A stretch of DNA of 64,000 bases from Annulohypoxylon bovei var. microspora. Lineage: Eukaryota; Ascomycota; Sordariomycetes; Xylariales; Hypoxylaceae. Every line of letters starts with the position of its first letter. The first letter of the stretch is position 1. The translations under genes and the position numbers were made by a program. This document shows, piece by piece, positions 22,476-31,845 of the stretch. The notes beneath the pieces were generated by a model, which saw nothing but the letters and a program-made list of their open reading frames with translations, searched no databases and was not told where the DNA came from. The DNA lies in the NCBI GenBank assembly GCA_022836615.1, contig MU405226.1, positions 310,001 through 374,000 on the forward strand, written 5' to 3'.

Positions 22476-24461
22476 TTACGAGCTCGGCACAAGACCCGAG
22501 TCACGCGTCCATGTTGAAAACGTCAACCACAAATCCTTCTGAACTCCCTCGCAAGCCTGAATAAATGCCTGGATGTCCGGAACCTTGTGAAACTCGTCGA
22601 GATTTCGAGGCAGCGTAGTAACAAGACATTGGAGGGTATCCCCAGAAACTATTGGCTGAGTAGGTTTCGGATCCATTGCCCAAACGACGCTCTTAACGTA
22701 AGCATCCAATTTCTTCCGCAATAGTTTGTGCTTGGGGCTCAGCGGCTCGGGTTGTGGTGCTTCGTTCACGGGCGGAGGAGCGGAAACCTCAGAGGCATTC
22801 GGGGTAAGACTCGCAGTATTCGTTTTCTTGCAAGGGGAATTTGAACATTCAGCTCGCTTGCGTTTCAACAGCGATGATGATGGAGAGGCGTTAAGTGATC
22901 CGGATTTCGGTTCATCAGACCCATCATGACATACACCATCATCTCCTTTTGCAGGCGCTTCATCATCGTTGAGCCGAGTCTCGGTGAATTGGAAAGACAA
23001 TCCGGTACTAGCCACGGGTTGAGGTGAGAGTGGCTTCTTTGAATTGACTGCGTCTATGGTTCTCTTGCGCTTCGGCGGTTGGTCGCTCGGGTGCGGCTGC
23101 GGCAATTTGAAAAAACCCTCAGGGTGCAAGCTTGTGGGCATATTTGAGATTGATGACTGTGAGGGCTTCGATTCATGTTCGGCCTTAAACCCCGCAATGA
23201 TTCTAAGCCAAGCTGGCCCGTATGAGGTTACCTCATCCTTCCCAATCCCCTCGATGCATAGAAGCTCTTGGCTGTTAGTAGGACGATCTCGGGCGAGAGC
23301 TTCCAAGACTAAGTTAGCTGCTACAGTATATGGAAGGCAACCTTTAAGGGCGGCGTGGGTCTTCCGGTGCTCGTAGAGCTGCCGGTATAGTTCATCGGAT
23401 GAGGCACAACCCAGAGACTTCCGATTACCACTACCTTGATTGGCAATATCCCTATTAGAAGTTGCCGGCTCTAAAGGTAGTTTCGTCTTCTCGGAACTTT
23501 CTTTGGCACGCTTCTCGGCAAGCTGTCTGTGACGTATTATGGCTTGCGCGTAGGAGTTTTGTGCCTGGCTTCGAGGTTGAGGCCGTACGAAGAAATCCAC
23601 GGCAGTGAAAACTTTAGCCTTGGCTTCATCTGTTTCTGGCTCAAGCTGTACAAGGATAATGGGCGAATTTGCGAAAGGTTGATAAAATTCGGCAAGCTTT
23701 GGCAGCGGTGGTTTGGGGCTCATTTTTAGACGTTTCGCATTCATGCAGTGGAATAGCATGAAGCCAGCGTAGGCATCGTTGGCGGCATACGCCTTCTGCT
23801 TGTCATCTAAAGGTAGGCTCCAGTTACTTTTCCGAACAGGTCCTTTATCAAGGGGGAATCCGAGGTGTGTCTCGACCATCAACGACAGTTTGCGTAGTCT
23901 AGTTGTGACTTGCTTGGGATCGCGCGATCCAAAGGTGATTAGATTATACAAGTGACTTAGCTCAAACGCGCCTCGAGGTTGTAGCGGAAATTCTGCCTTT
24001 AGTTTTCTGAAATCTGCGTTCATGATGGCAACGCCTGTCTTCAAAATATGTGCCGACTCAATGATGCGGCGCAGAGAGGGTACGATGAGTTCTTCGGTTG
24101 TCTTGCTACCATAAAGTGCTATGTGAAACAGGGCGATCTTGTTTTCGCAGGCAATCTGTATCAGCGCGATCTTTCCCTCAGCCTGTCTAATGGGGTCCCA
24201 CGGCCATTCCATATCAAAGCCCAAAACGGGCTCATTGAGGAACTCCTGCGCGATGAGTTCGGAAGTAGTCGCATCGCTGCTGTAAGAGATCTGGACATGT
24301 TGGTTCTGAGACCCGCGGTAGTAAGAGCAATTCCACCAGCGGTGGCGCGGCGCACCAGCTGGAAGAGGTCTTAGATAGTAGGATTGAGGCCATTGGATCT
24401 CGTTCTTGTTGAAGGGAGCTCCCGGCTTCCATACGCCATTATCATTTGTCGATGTCATCAT
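22476..24461 (-). CDS. DEDDy 3'-5' exonuclease with HRDC domain (WRN-exonuclease-like)
   Basis: A single exon, 661 residues. The N-terminal exonuclease domain (about 60-245) has VLGFDMEWPW (D83, E85), GVAIMNADFRKL (D150) and QKAYAANDAYAG (Y225, D229), the DEDDy set of RNase D/WRN-type exonucleases that use two metal ions. A central HRDC helix bundle, a nucleic-acid-binding module, lies at about 360-430 (LYEHRKTHAALKG, LCIEGIGKDEV, YGPAWLRIIAGF). The rest is disordered with basic patches (PPKRKRTID, LLKRKRAE) that look like nuclear signals. No helicase motifs are present, so this is a stand-alone exonuclease, as in many fungi. DNA repair or RNA processing is possible; the substrate cannot be told from the sequence. 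MMTST gives two adjacent possible starts. Confidence 0.9.
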   Translation of the reverse strand: MMTSTNDNGVWKPGAPFNKNEIQWPQSYYLRPLPAGAPRHRWWNCSYYRGSQNQHVQISYSSDATTSELIAQEFLNEPVLGFDMEWPWDPIRQAEGKIALIQIACENKIALFHIALYGSKTTEELIVPSLRRIIESAHILKTGVAIMNADFRKLKAEFPLQPRGAFELSHLYNLITFGSRDPKQVTTRLRKLSLMVETHLGFPLDKGPVRKSNWSLPLDDKQKAYAANDAYAGFMLFHCMNAKRLKMSPKPPLPKLAEFYQPFANSPIILVQLEPETDEAKAKVFTAVDFFVRPQPRSQAQNSYAQAIIRHRQLAEKRAKESSEKTKLPLEPATSNRDIANQGSGNRKSLGCASSDELYRQLYEHRKTHAALKGCLPYTVAANLVLEALARDRPTNSQELLCIEGIGKDEVTSYGPAWLRIIAGFKAEHESKPSQSSISNMPTSLHPEGFFKLPQPHPSDQPPKRKRTIDAVNSKKPLSPQPVASTGLSFQFTETRLNDDEAPAKGDDGVCHDGSDEPKSGSLNASPSSSLLKRKRAECSNSPCKKTNTASLTPNASEVSAPPPVNEAPQPEPLSPKHKLLRKKLDAYVKSVVWAMDPKPTQPIVSGDTLQCLVTTLPRNLDEFHKVPDIQAFIQACEGVQKDLWLTFSTWTRDSGLVPSS

Positions 24462-24699
24462 TAAGATTGGACCTAGTAAATTCTAGGTTAAATGATTCAA
24501 TTAGGTATTCGTAGTGACAAACAACTGTGGAGAATGTGACACTAGAGATGCTAAAAAGGGTGCGGGATTTCGGGATTCGTCAATTGCGTTAAAGTGCACG
24601 TGCCAATGTTTCAGAATTGCAACCCTACCCCGCCCTGCCGCCTAACGCCACCTCCCACTGCTTACATGTAAGGAAACGCCTCAATACATCGATACCTCA

Positions 24700-25320
24700 G
24701 TATATTCTCCCATCAATATTACAAATGACAGGACTACCATCCGCCAACGTCAGTGCCGATTCAATAGCCTTCTCTACCCAACGGCCACCGATGGGAAGCC
24801 GCAGTCTCCAGGTTGTATACCTTCAGGCCTTGACTCCATCCGCAAAGGTAGAGTCATTCTCATTCCGTTCGGTCAACAACCCGCACTTCTTCGCTGCATC
24901 CCCGATGGTCCTCGCATAATTACTATCGTCTCAGAAGCGTACGATTGTCTTCCGATAACTTACCATACACCGACCACACCGGGAACTCGCACTCATATTT
25001 GCCCGACGTGCGTAGAAGCGAAGAACCCGTCCGGACTAGGGTTGCTGGGAGCTCCGGTGAACCCCTGGACGGCGTTGCAGCTTCCTCCGCAGGCCGAGTC
25101 TCTCATCCGGTATAGAAGCTGGCGGGGTAAGACTTGGCCATCGTCTAACGTGAAAGCGGAAGTTTGCCTTTAAGCTCCCTCCGAAACCCGGTTGCTGATC
25201 AGCCGGAAGGGGTGCCCACACCGCCCGAGCTTGAGCTGTTGCCCGTATCTGGACTCCTGGAGACCGCTCATTGGTGACCCAGTCAACGTGTAGAAGCTCG
25301 TGGTACCAGGTATGTCATGT
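24700..25320 (-). pseudogene. Decayed coding remnant of unknown family
   Basis: Reading the minus strand, short protein-like stretches occur in different frames: a frame with HELLHVDWVTNERSP near 25265-25312; RDSACGGSCNAVQGFTG and PDGFFASTHVGQ near 25015-25100; ECEFPVWSVY near 24960-25000, in the next frame; YARTIGDAAKKCGLL near 24880-24920; and GGRWVEKAIESALTLADG near 24740-24800. They are separated by stops and frame changes that I could not remove with good introns. HExxH followed by D could be a zinc-protease trace, but that is speculative. The span is best described as a broken secreted-protein gene, or as exons of a gene whose splicing I could not resolve. Confidence 0.35.
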
Positions 25321-25651
25321 TTAAACCAGTTAGGAAATACGACGCCTATATTCCATGACGAGACACCTTTTTACTAAACATTTCACCATTATATCCGCAT
25401 ATGGCTCTCCTTAATTGATTTTCTCATTTTACTCGTCGACGTACTTTACTTAACCAGTTGATCAAACTGCAAGCACTAAATTGTATTTACAAAAGTGTAA
25501 GTTGGGCTTATAATCATTTCCTAGCAAAAACAGCTATTCTTAGGTATGAATGAACCTCTACCCTTGCTCACTTCCTCGTCGTTATATTAGGGGTTGTAGC
25601 TTAGAACCTCTAGGTTGCGCACTTGGTATAGTGTGTCTAGTTTATTCGTGA

Positions 25652-26454
25652 TCAGCTAAGAATCCAATGGTTTCCGGACTTGTACTTACCACTAGTAGGA
25701 CCTGGCGATCCCGACGAACCCTCCATCTGTAAGTCGATAATGCTATATTTCAAGACTGTTAGCAATCGAATCTACCATAAACTTGCTGTAGGTAGAGTAT
25801 AACTTACAGATACATTGGTTTCCCGAAGAAACCCCCTCCTACTTGGGTTGTAACTAGAGTGCCGTCCATATAGAACTTCACTGATACGTCTTGCTGGTTG
25901 ACATCACGTACCTCGCACTTGATGGTGTGAAACTGGTCTGGTGTTGAATATGTCACGTCTTTCCAGGAGAGAACCGACGAAGTGTTGAATGTGTTGAAGG
26001 AAATCATGCCCGATCCTTTCCACTCGGCCATATCTATCTCTGGTGGCCAGCTGTCGACTGCGGTCAACCAGAAGGCCGGCCAGGTCCCCTTGGTTGTCGT
26101 CGCCTTAAACTCGCCGGTGAAGTCATATCCTCCGCCACGCGAGACATTGAAATGCTCCTTGGCATAGATTGTGCCAGACAGGTAGTTGATCTTGATCGTC
26201 TTGCCGCCAGAACTAGCGTCCGGCTGACCGCTGACCTTCTTGGCTGTCAAGGTCAACATTCCACTAGAGAACTGGACCTGGCCTTCGTCCATGCGAGCTC
26301 CGCCGTTATGGTCAGTCCCCCACGGGTAGTTATAGCCCCAATCAGCGTCAAAGTCGGACTGAGAGTTGAAGCTTGTCGTAGGAATGATTGTCCGGACCGC
26401 CTCAGTGCAGGCCGCGGCCGCGGCAATCAGAAGTAGACTTCTAGATAAATGCAT
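25652..26454 (-). CDS. Secreted GH16 beta-glucanase-like glycoside hydrolase
   Basis: Exon 1 is 25808-26454 and exon 2 starts at 25742, after a 65-nt intron. It begins with a signal peptide (LLLIAAAAACTEA, cleavage near 19). The catalytic motif PPEIDMAEWKG (E139, D141, E144) is the GH16 ExDxxE nucleophile/acid pair, preceded by GTWPAFWLTAVDSWP, and the family block LQMEGSSGSPGP follows in exon 2. GH16 enzymes cleave beta-1,3 or mixed-linked glucans, or transglycosylate wall glucans. The C terminus is unresolved: reading on to TGA at 25652 gives 245 residues but lacks the usual last beta-strand. A GTAAGT donor after TSG (about 25688) may lead to a further exon I could not identify. Confidence 0.85.
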
Positions 26455-27299
26455 GGTGACGATAGATCAGAATGCACAATAGGTAGGTACTCAGCGAGAG
26501 CGAAACAAGTTCGTTGACGTCCAAAACCTAGCGTTGATCATGGCGATATTATAATATAAATACCCATCTAGTCACTAAGACACACCCCATAATAAATTAG
26601 ATAGATCTTGGTTGATACGAGGGCAAGGTGAAGAGAACCAATCTGAGCTATCCAAGCAGCAAGGTCCGCACATACATCTACGGGGTTATTAAAGCCGACG
26701 TCGACATTTCGCCGGATAAATGCCCCATCGAAGCCCCTGATAAATCATCCCGTACGTAGTATCCCAGGAACCAAGACGGGACTCATGATCCCTGATGCTC
26801 CACTGGTAGGGCTCCCGAGGCATTATTTATCTAAATCTAGTTGCCATATCGAGAGCCCTGATCGGCAGTAGTGTGCTGCCTCAAGCTAAGCGTTCAGGGT
26901 CGTATTACTACAGCTAGCGTCACGTACAGGAACACTCCTCAATACGAGACATTCAGTTACATACCTTGAATAATTACACCAATTAGAGAAAATTATGCTG
27001 GGTTACATCTGGAGTTGTTGTGTTTCTAGACTTACGACTAACATGCTTTTGATTAAATAAAGCCAGTGACAGTTATCCCTTAATTAGACTTGTGTTTAGC
27101 AACACCTTCATCATAATTCGTAATAGCGTGTAAGTCTACAGAACAAAATAAATATCCTATGTAGTAATCGATCGGTCAATCATATTCGTTGATTTCATTG
27201 ATTGCCTATCATTACGAAGTAAACGGCTATATAATTTTATCTATTATATGCGGCGAATCCTTATAAACATGCAGAACCTTTGAGAACAATGAGATCCCG
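26455..27299. other. Intergenic, upstream of GH16
   Basis: The promoter side of GH16 and the 3' side of GH28, both minus strand. AT-rich; no gene or repeat found. Confidence 0.6.
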
Positions 27300-29045
27300 T
27301 TACCCCTGAAAAGTATCTCTGTCCTCATCAGAATCAGTAATGCAAGTAAGTTCTAACAAGCTATCGTCCATATTTCTACATTCGTAGACAGGAGACTCCT
27401 CACTAGGAACTGTGACCGTAATATTTTCGACTCTAATACCATTACATCGCTATATTTGAAATTAGGTTAGTTTAATTATCATCGGAGCTTTTTTTTTTTA
27501 ATTGTTGAAACCTACGTCTGGGGCACTACACACAAGAGTGCCTGCTTCAGGGTCTAACTTTGCGGAAGTTGTTCCGTAGATATTCTTCATAGTGACATCC
27601 TCGATAGTTAAGTTGGCCTATAAATCAAAGAAATGTCAGAGAAAACATTCGAGTCTGAGTGTCTATTTTTGAAATGGTTATACTAACCGGGAATTCATTA
27701 CATAACGTCTCGTTGCTTTGCCCATAACATTGGGTTATGGTAATAGCTCTATCGTTGTTAATGCTATGAAGAAGGTCATATGTAACGTTTCGAACGTAGC
27801 CGGTTCCTCCACCGCCCGCGAGGTGAGTCTGAAAGTTAGTCTCTATGCCAGGCCACACTTTTATTCGGGCGAAATCGCTAGCATTAGTCATGGAGATGTT
27901 GTAGATGTAAAGGTTTTCGATAATGTCTGTTTCGTTTGGGTATTGTCCGATAGACCCAATGCTAATGCCATGCGAGCCAATGCATTCTAGGTTTTGGACA
28001 ACAACGTTCGTGCTGTTTGGCTTGAAAGAGACACAATCTTTATATGTTAATAATCATCAATCCCGAGTAAATAGGTACTGACTCAACTTACCATCGCTAT
28101 TGTCGATAAACGAATCTTGTATTACTACTCGGTTTGAACGATATGTGTCCCAGCCGTCCGAGTTGGAAATTTTGGTTCCTTTGAGTGACTATAATTATCA
28201 GCAACCATGTTACTTAGAAACAAGATATTTGTACTTACCTCCGCACGAAGGTCCATGTTGCTAATTATTATGTCAGAACTATTCGCGATGATATTAAACC
28301 ACTAAAGTTATGAGAATTAGAAATCTTATATTAGAAACCATATTATATCACAAGAATTGAGGATAAAACTTACGTTTGGAGGGTTACGCATCCGCAAATT
28401 CGACATGGTAGCTCCCTTCATTCCGTCAAGGGCAAAGAGCATTGGCCTCAGCAACTATAGATCCTCTAATGTCAGAATTGATCACTATATCAGTTTCATC
28501 AGAAATACGCTCACAGCTGTATCATTCTGAAGTGCTTCCCAATACGCCTCACCCTTCCCGTCGATGACGCTCTTGCTATCCTCTAAAGTTAGATCGCCAT
28601 ATATGTTTACATCCTCTCCGCCGAGCTTCCAGAACACGCTCTGATTTTGGAATGTGTACTTGAAGCTGTTGTTCTGCCAGTAGTACACATCAGAGTCGTC
28701 GAAGGCGATGTCACCGGTGATTACAAGATCGACATGCTTGAGGAATGTAAGATCTAGAGGCGAGCCTATCAGGTACGACTTGTCGAACACAACCGTACCA
28801 CCGTCGTTACACTCCTGTAGCGCCTGTAGGATATGTGGTGCATCATCACGATATTCATCGAGTCCCTGGTCTACATGACAGTAGCGGTCCTTGTCACGCG
28901 GCGGTGAAGGGGGCATAGCCCCGCCGGCGTCGTAGGGACCGGGTATGACATCGGGCCGGGACGGGATCTCTCCGTGTCTCCCAGCGATCACTGATGAGAC
29001 AAGGCCCAGAGTTATTACAAGCGACCCTATAGAGTTGAGCCACAT
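27300..29045 (-). CDS. GH28 exo-polygalacturonase
   Basis: Seven exons on the minus strand: 28515-29045, 28374-28454, 28239-28301, 28092-28188, 27688-28037, 27516-27617 and 27300-27449; every phase is consistent, giving 457 residues. A signal peptide (about 1-21, ending VIAG) shows secretion. The GH28 active-site set is complete: NSDGWDT (N234-D236), DNSDDC (D257, D258), GSHG (H280) and ARIKVW (R315-K317). The NSDGWDTYRS and IYNISMTN context fits the exo-acting fungal pgaX group, which releases galacturonic acid from pectin chain ends, rather than endo enzymes. Several NxS/T sites suggest N-glycosylation. The neighbouring GH16 gene makes this a small wall-degrading pair. Exo rather than endo action is inferred from motif context. 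Confidence 0.92.
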
Positions 29046-30021
29046 CCTGACGATGTTGTGAGAGGGGTTATAATTAGAGTATGGGTCAAAAGATTAGGTT
29101 GACGTGGGAGGGAAACCCTGAGGTGCATCTATCAGATCGGCAATGGACGACCACGATTCGGAAGGCGATGTTTACATATTTCTCATAGGATGGTAGCATA
29201 AAAGCTGGAGATCTTGCATATTTAGGTTAGAAATAACTCGAAGCCAAAAACGTAACCCAAGTTACCGGGAAGTTATAACAACCATGATAGGTGGATGATC
29301 TGTGGGGTTTACTATGTAGTATGGGGTTTTTAGAGATCTGGGTCAGGTTGGTCAATGTTACAACGGTGCTAGTTGGTGGAATTATTATTGCCTACCAGTC
29401 ATCTCAGTTACCTACTTTCTGTAGAGTCTCCGACTAGAGTCACGGATTATGTATGTCTTTCCTACGTCTTAGCATATCCAATCAGACAATAACTACCCCT
29501 GATATTTATTATAAACTATTTGGGTAGGTAGATCTGATTTCGAGAAGCAATTCATCTCCCCACTATTTACCACTGGAACCCTAGGAAATTCCCCGCATAG
29601 TCTGGAGAGCAATGGCTAGGGTCGTGACTATTGTAACCTTGGCTCAGGCTAATAATGGTATCTACTATGGTAGCCGTTAGACTCATGGAATAGCCTTAAG
29701 CTGTAGTCTACGACGGCAACGAGACGGGCATGATATATTTGATAGTACCTCTTTAAACCTCCCTACCCCTCTTTAATATAGTTGAGAAGAATCCTTGTTT
29801 AATCTCTCCTTAGTTAGGTACTTATTCATATATTTTGTAAGCAGAAGCGTTATGCTTTCAGCAACTGGATCGAACCCCGAAATCTACTCTAGAACATGAT
29901 ATAGCCCCCTATTGCTTGATGTTCGTGCTTTAATTAAAACTACGCCTTTAGCGTTGTAAATACCAGTGAAAATCGAACCCTCAGGTAGTGCCTCTATAGC
30001 CAAGAAAGCCTCGCTAGTAAA
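29046..30021. other. Intergenic, upstream of GH28
   Basis: No gene found. The part nearest 29045 is the GH28 promoter. The GATCGAACCCC string near 29867 resembles a tRNA T-arm on the minus strand but lacks pairing. Confidence 0.55.
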
Positions 30022-30915
30022 TCACTTAGGGCCGTCCCCATCCGCCTTCTTCAACTTCTCGTAGCCCTCTCTCCCGCCAACATCCTTCTCAAAGCTGGGC
30101 CTCAGGATCTCGACAGCGTCCGTCACGCGCCCGTACGTGATGCCCCCTAACCTGCTGATCGGCTTCAGCACCTCGGGGTCGATCAGGTTGCGCTCCTCGT
30201 TGAGCGCGTCCTCGCGCACCCAGAAGCGCGTGCCCTCGAGGACGACCAGGGACCCGCTCATCCGGCCGGGCGTGGCCCTGCTCTCGAACTCGCGGACGCT
30301 CTCGAGCCGGCACTCGACGCTGAACACGGCCTCCCGCACGCGCGGCGCCTTGACGTCGACGGTGTCGGCCGCCGGCGTCAGCCCGCTGATGTCCCACTCG
30401 GACACGCCGTACGGGGAGTCGACGCTCGCCGCGTTGGCCGCCTCGACGAAGTCCTCGCCGATGATGTTGACCACGCACTCGCGGCTCTCGGCCAAATTCT
30501 TTAGGGTGTCCTTGGGGTTCGCGAGCCCGGACGCGATGCCGACGACGAAGAGCGGCGGGTCGTGGTTGATCATGTTGAAGTAGCTGAACGGCGCCAGGTT
30601 CCGCGTCTTGCCGTCGGCCGACTGCGACGACACGAAGCCGATGGGCCGCGGCACGACCCCCGAGATCAGCAGCTTGTAGTTGAAGGGCGAGGGCCGCCCC
30701 GGCTCGTACGGGTCGATGCAGATGTGCTTCTTGTCGTCGGCGCCGGGCGCGCGGGTCGCGTTGGCCCCGGACCCGTAGGTCCACGATGGGTCGGCGGCCT
30801 TGGTGTAGTGGAAGTGAGCCTCCTTATCCCAGTCCGGCCGCGAGGCCTGGACTCCGTTGAAGTCCGGGTGCGGGTTTCGCTTGATAGCCGCCTCCTGTTG
30901 GGTCGAGACGGACAT
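30022..30915 (-). CDS. Flavin-reductase-like (FMN-binding split barrel) protein
   Basis: A single exon, 297 residues from the ATG at 30915, chosen for its context (tcaaaATGtcc). The frame stays open to 31020, so a 332-residue form with a basic, possibly mitochondrial, leader (MPLFHYT..) cannot be excluded. The core has YKLLISGVVPRPIGFVSS, NLAPFSYFNMINHDPPLFVVGI, KDTLKNL, ECVVNII and a GGITYGRV segment, the layout of the flavin reductase-like domain that binds FMN in oxygenase partner proteins and related flavoproteins. Codons are very GC-rich at third positions compared with flanking DNA, which also produces a long overlapping shadow frame. The substrate is unknown. Confidence 0.88.
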   Translation of the reverse strand: MSVSTQQEAAIKRNPHPDFNGVQASRPDWDKEAHFHYTKAADPSWTYGSGANATRAPGADDKKHICIDPYEPGRPSPFNYKLLISGVVPRPIGFVSSQSADGKTRNLAPFSYFNMINHDPPLFVVGIASGLANPKDTLKNLAESRECVVNIIGEDFVEAANAASVDSPYGVSEWDISGLTPAADTVDVKAPRVREAVFSVECRLESVREFESRATPGRMSGSLVVLEGTRFWVREDALNEERNLIDPEVLKPISRLGGITYGRVTDAVEILRPSFEKDVGGREGYEKLKKADGDGPK

Positions 30916-31845
30916 TTTGAATTGTTGGTATTTCGAATAAATATTAGTGGTAGCGATGGTAGTGCGATATTTTCTTCCTAATGAGCGAATCGATAGAATT
31001 GTGTAGTGGAAAAGGGGCATGAAGGTCGTTATAAAACTTTAAGACAAACAACCGGTTATACACGGATGAGGTTATATTGCTATGTTCCGCTTAGTTTGAG
31101 AAGTGCGGCCGATATGCACAACAACTTGCAATGCCGATTGCGGTGCCGGAATTAAAAGACGGGGTGGAATCGCGGAGGGGAACTACATTTTTATCGCTCT
31201 ACCTATTACCTCACCTCGGTCTAGGCACTTACTAATACCTTGCATTTGAAGCCACCTGCTGCAATAAGCAATGGACCACCTGGCAAATACCTAATTAGTA
31301 ATAATTAGCGGATGCTGACGCCGTACACCTAGGTAGAGGATGCCGGGTATTATTTATTATCTTCGCAAGTTAACCTACCTAGATAGGTGTCCTGTCTTCG
31401 AAATATATAGCCCGGATTGACAGCGAAATTGATCAGTCTTTGTTAGACTGCATAGAATAATTAAATATGTTTTCAATTTTACGTTTTCATGGAAAGAAGC
31501 TCCAAACCACAAATCGTCTACCAAATGGTGGAAGATCAGCGGCTTGATTTCATTTTTGTTTTGTATTGATGCATACCTCTTCCCGGATAATGGCGAAGCT
31601 CTGAGCCTCTTCCGCTAGGTATCTAGAAACTCCTAACGCCTGCTGAATACATAGTGACCGTCCTGCCTATGTAGATAGCTAAACCCTGAACGCCTTGATC
31701 GTGACGTTTAGCCAGATGAGAAAAGAAGAAAAAAAGCTCCTATTCTAGATAAGCAATGCACAACCCCGACCTAACAAACGCCACACGCCACATCCCGGGT
31801 TGTGCTATATTTTAACAGGCTCGGTCGTATATGCAATGGAAGACA
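30916..31845. other. Intergenic, no gene seen
   Basis: 5' flank of the flavin-reductase-like gene (30916-31020 possibly coding in the longer form) and 3' flank of PDE1. AT-rich; one ACCTAGGTA half-palindrome near 31327. No gene. Confidence 0.55.

Noticed and set aside
29840..29880. A GGGGTTCGATCC string on the minus strand like a tRNA T-arm.
   Set aside because: The flanking bases do not pair and there is no acceptor or D stem.
30089..30784. A 231-codon frame on the minus strand.
   Set aside because: It overlaps the flavin-reductase-like gene in another frame, is Arg/Ala-rich and results from GC-ending codons.
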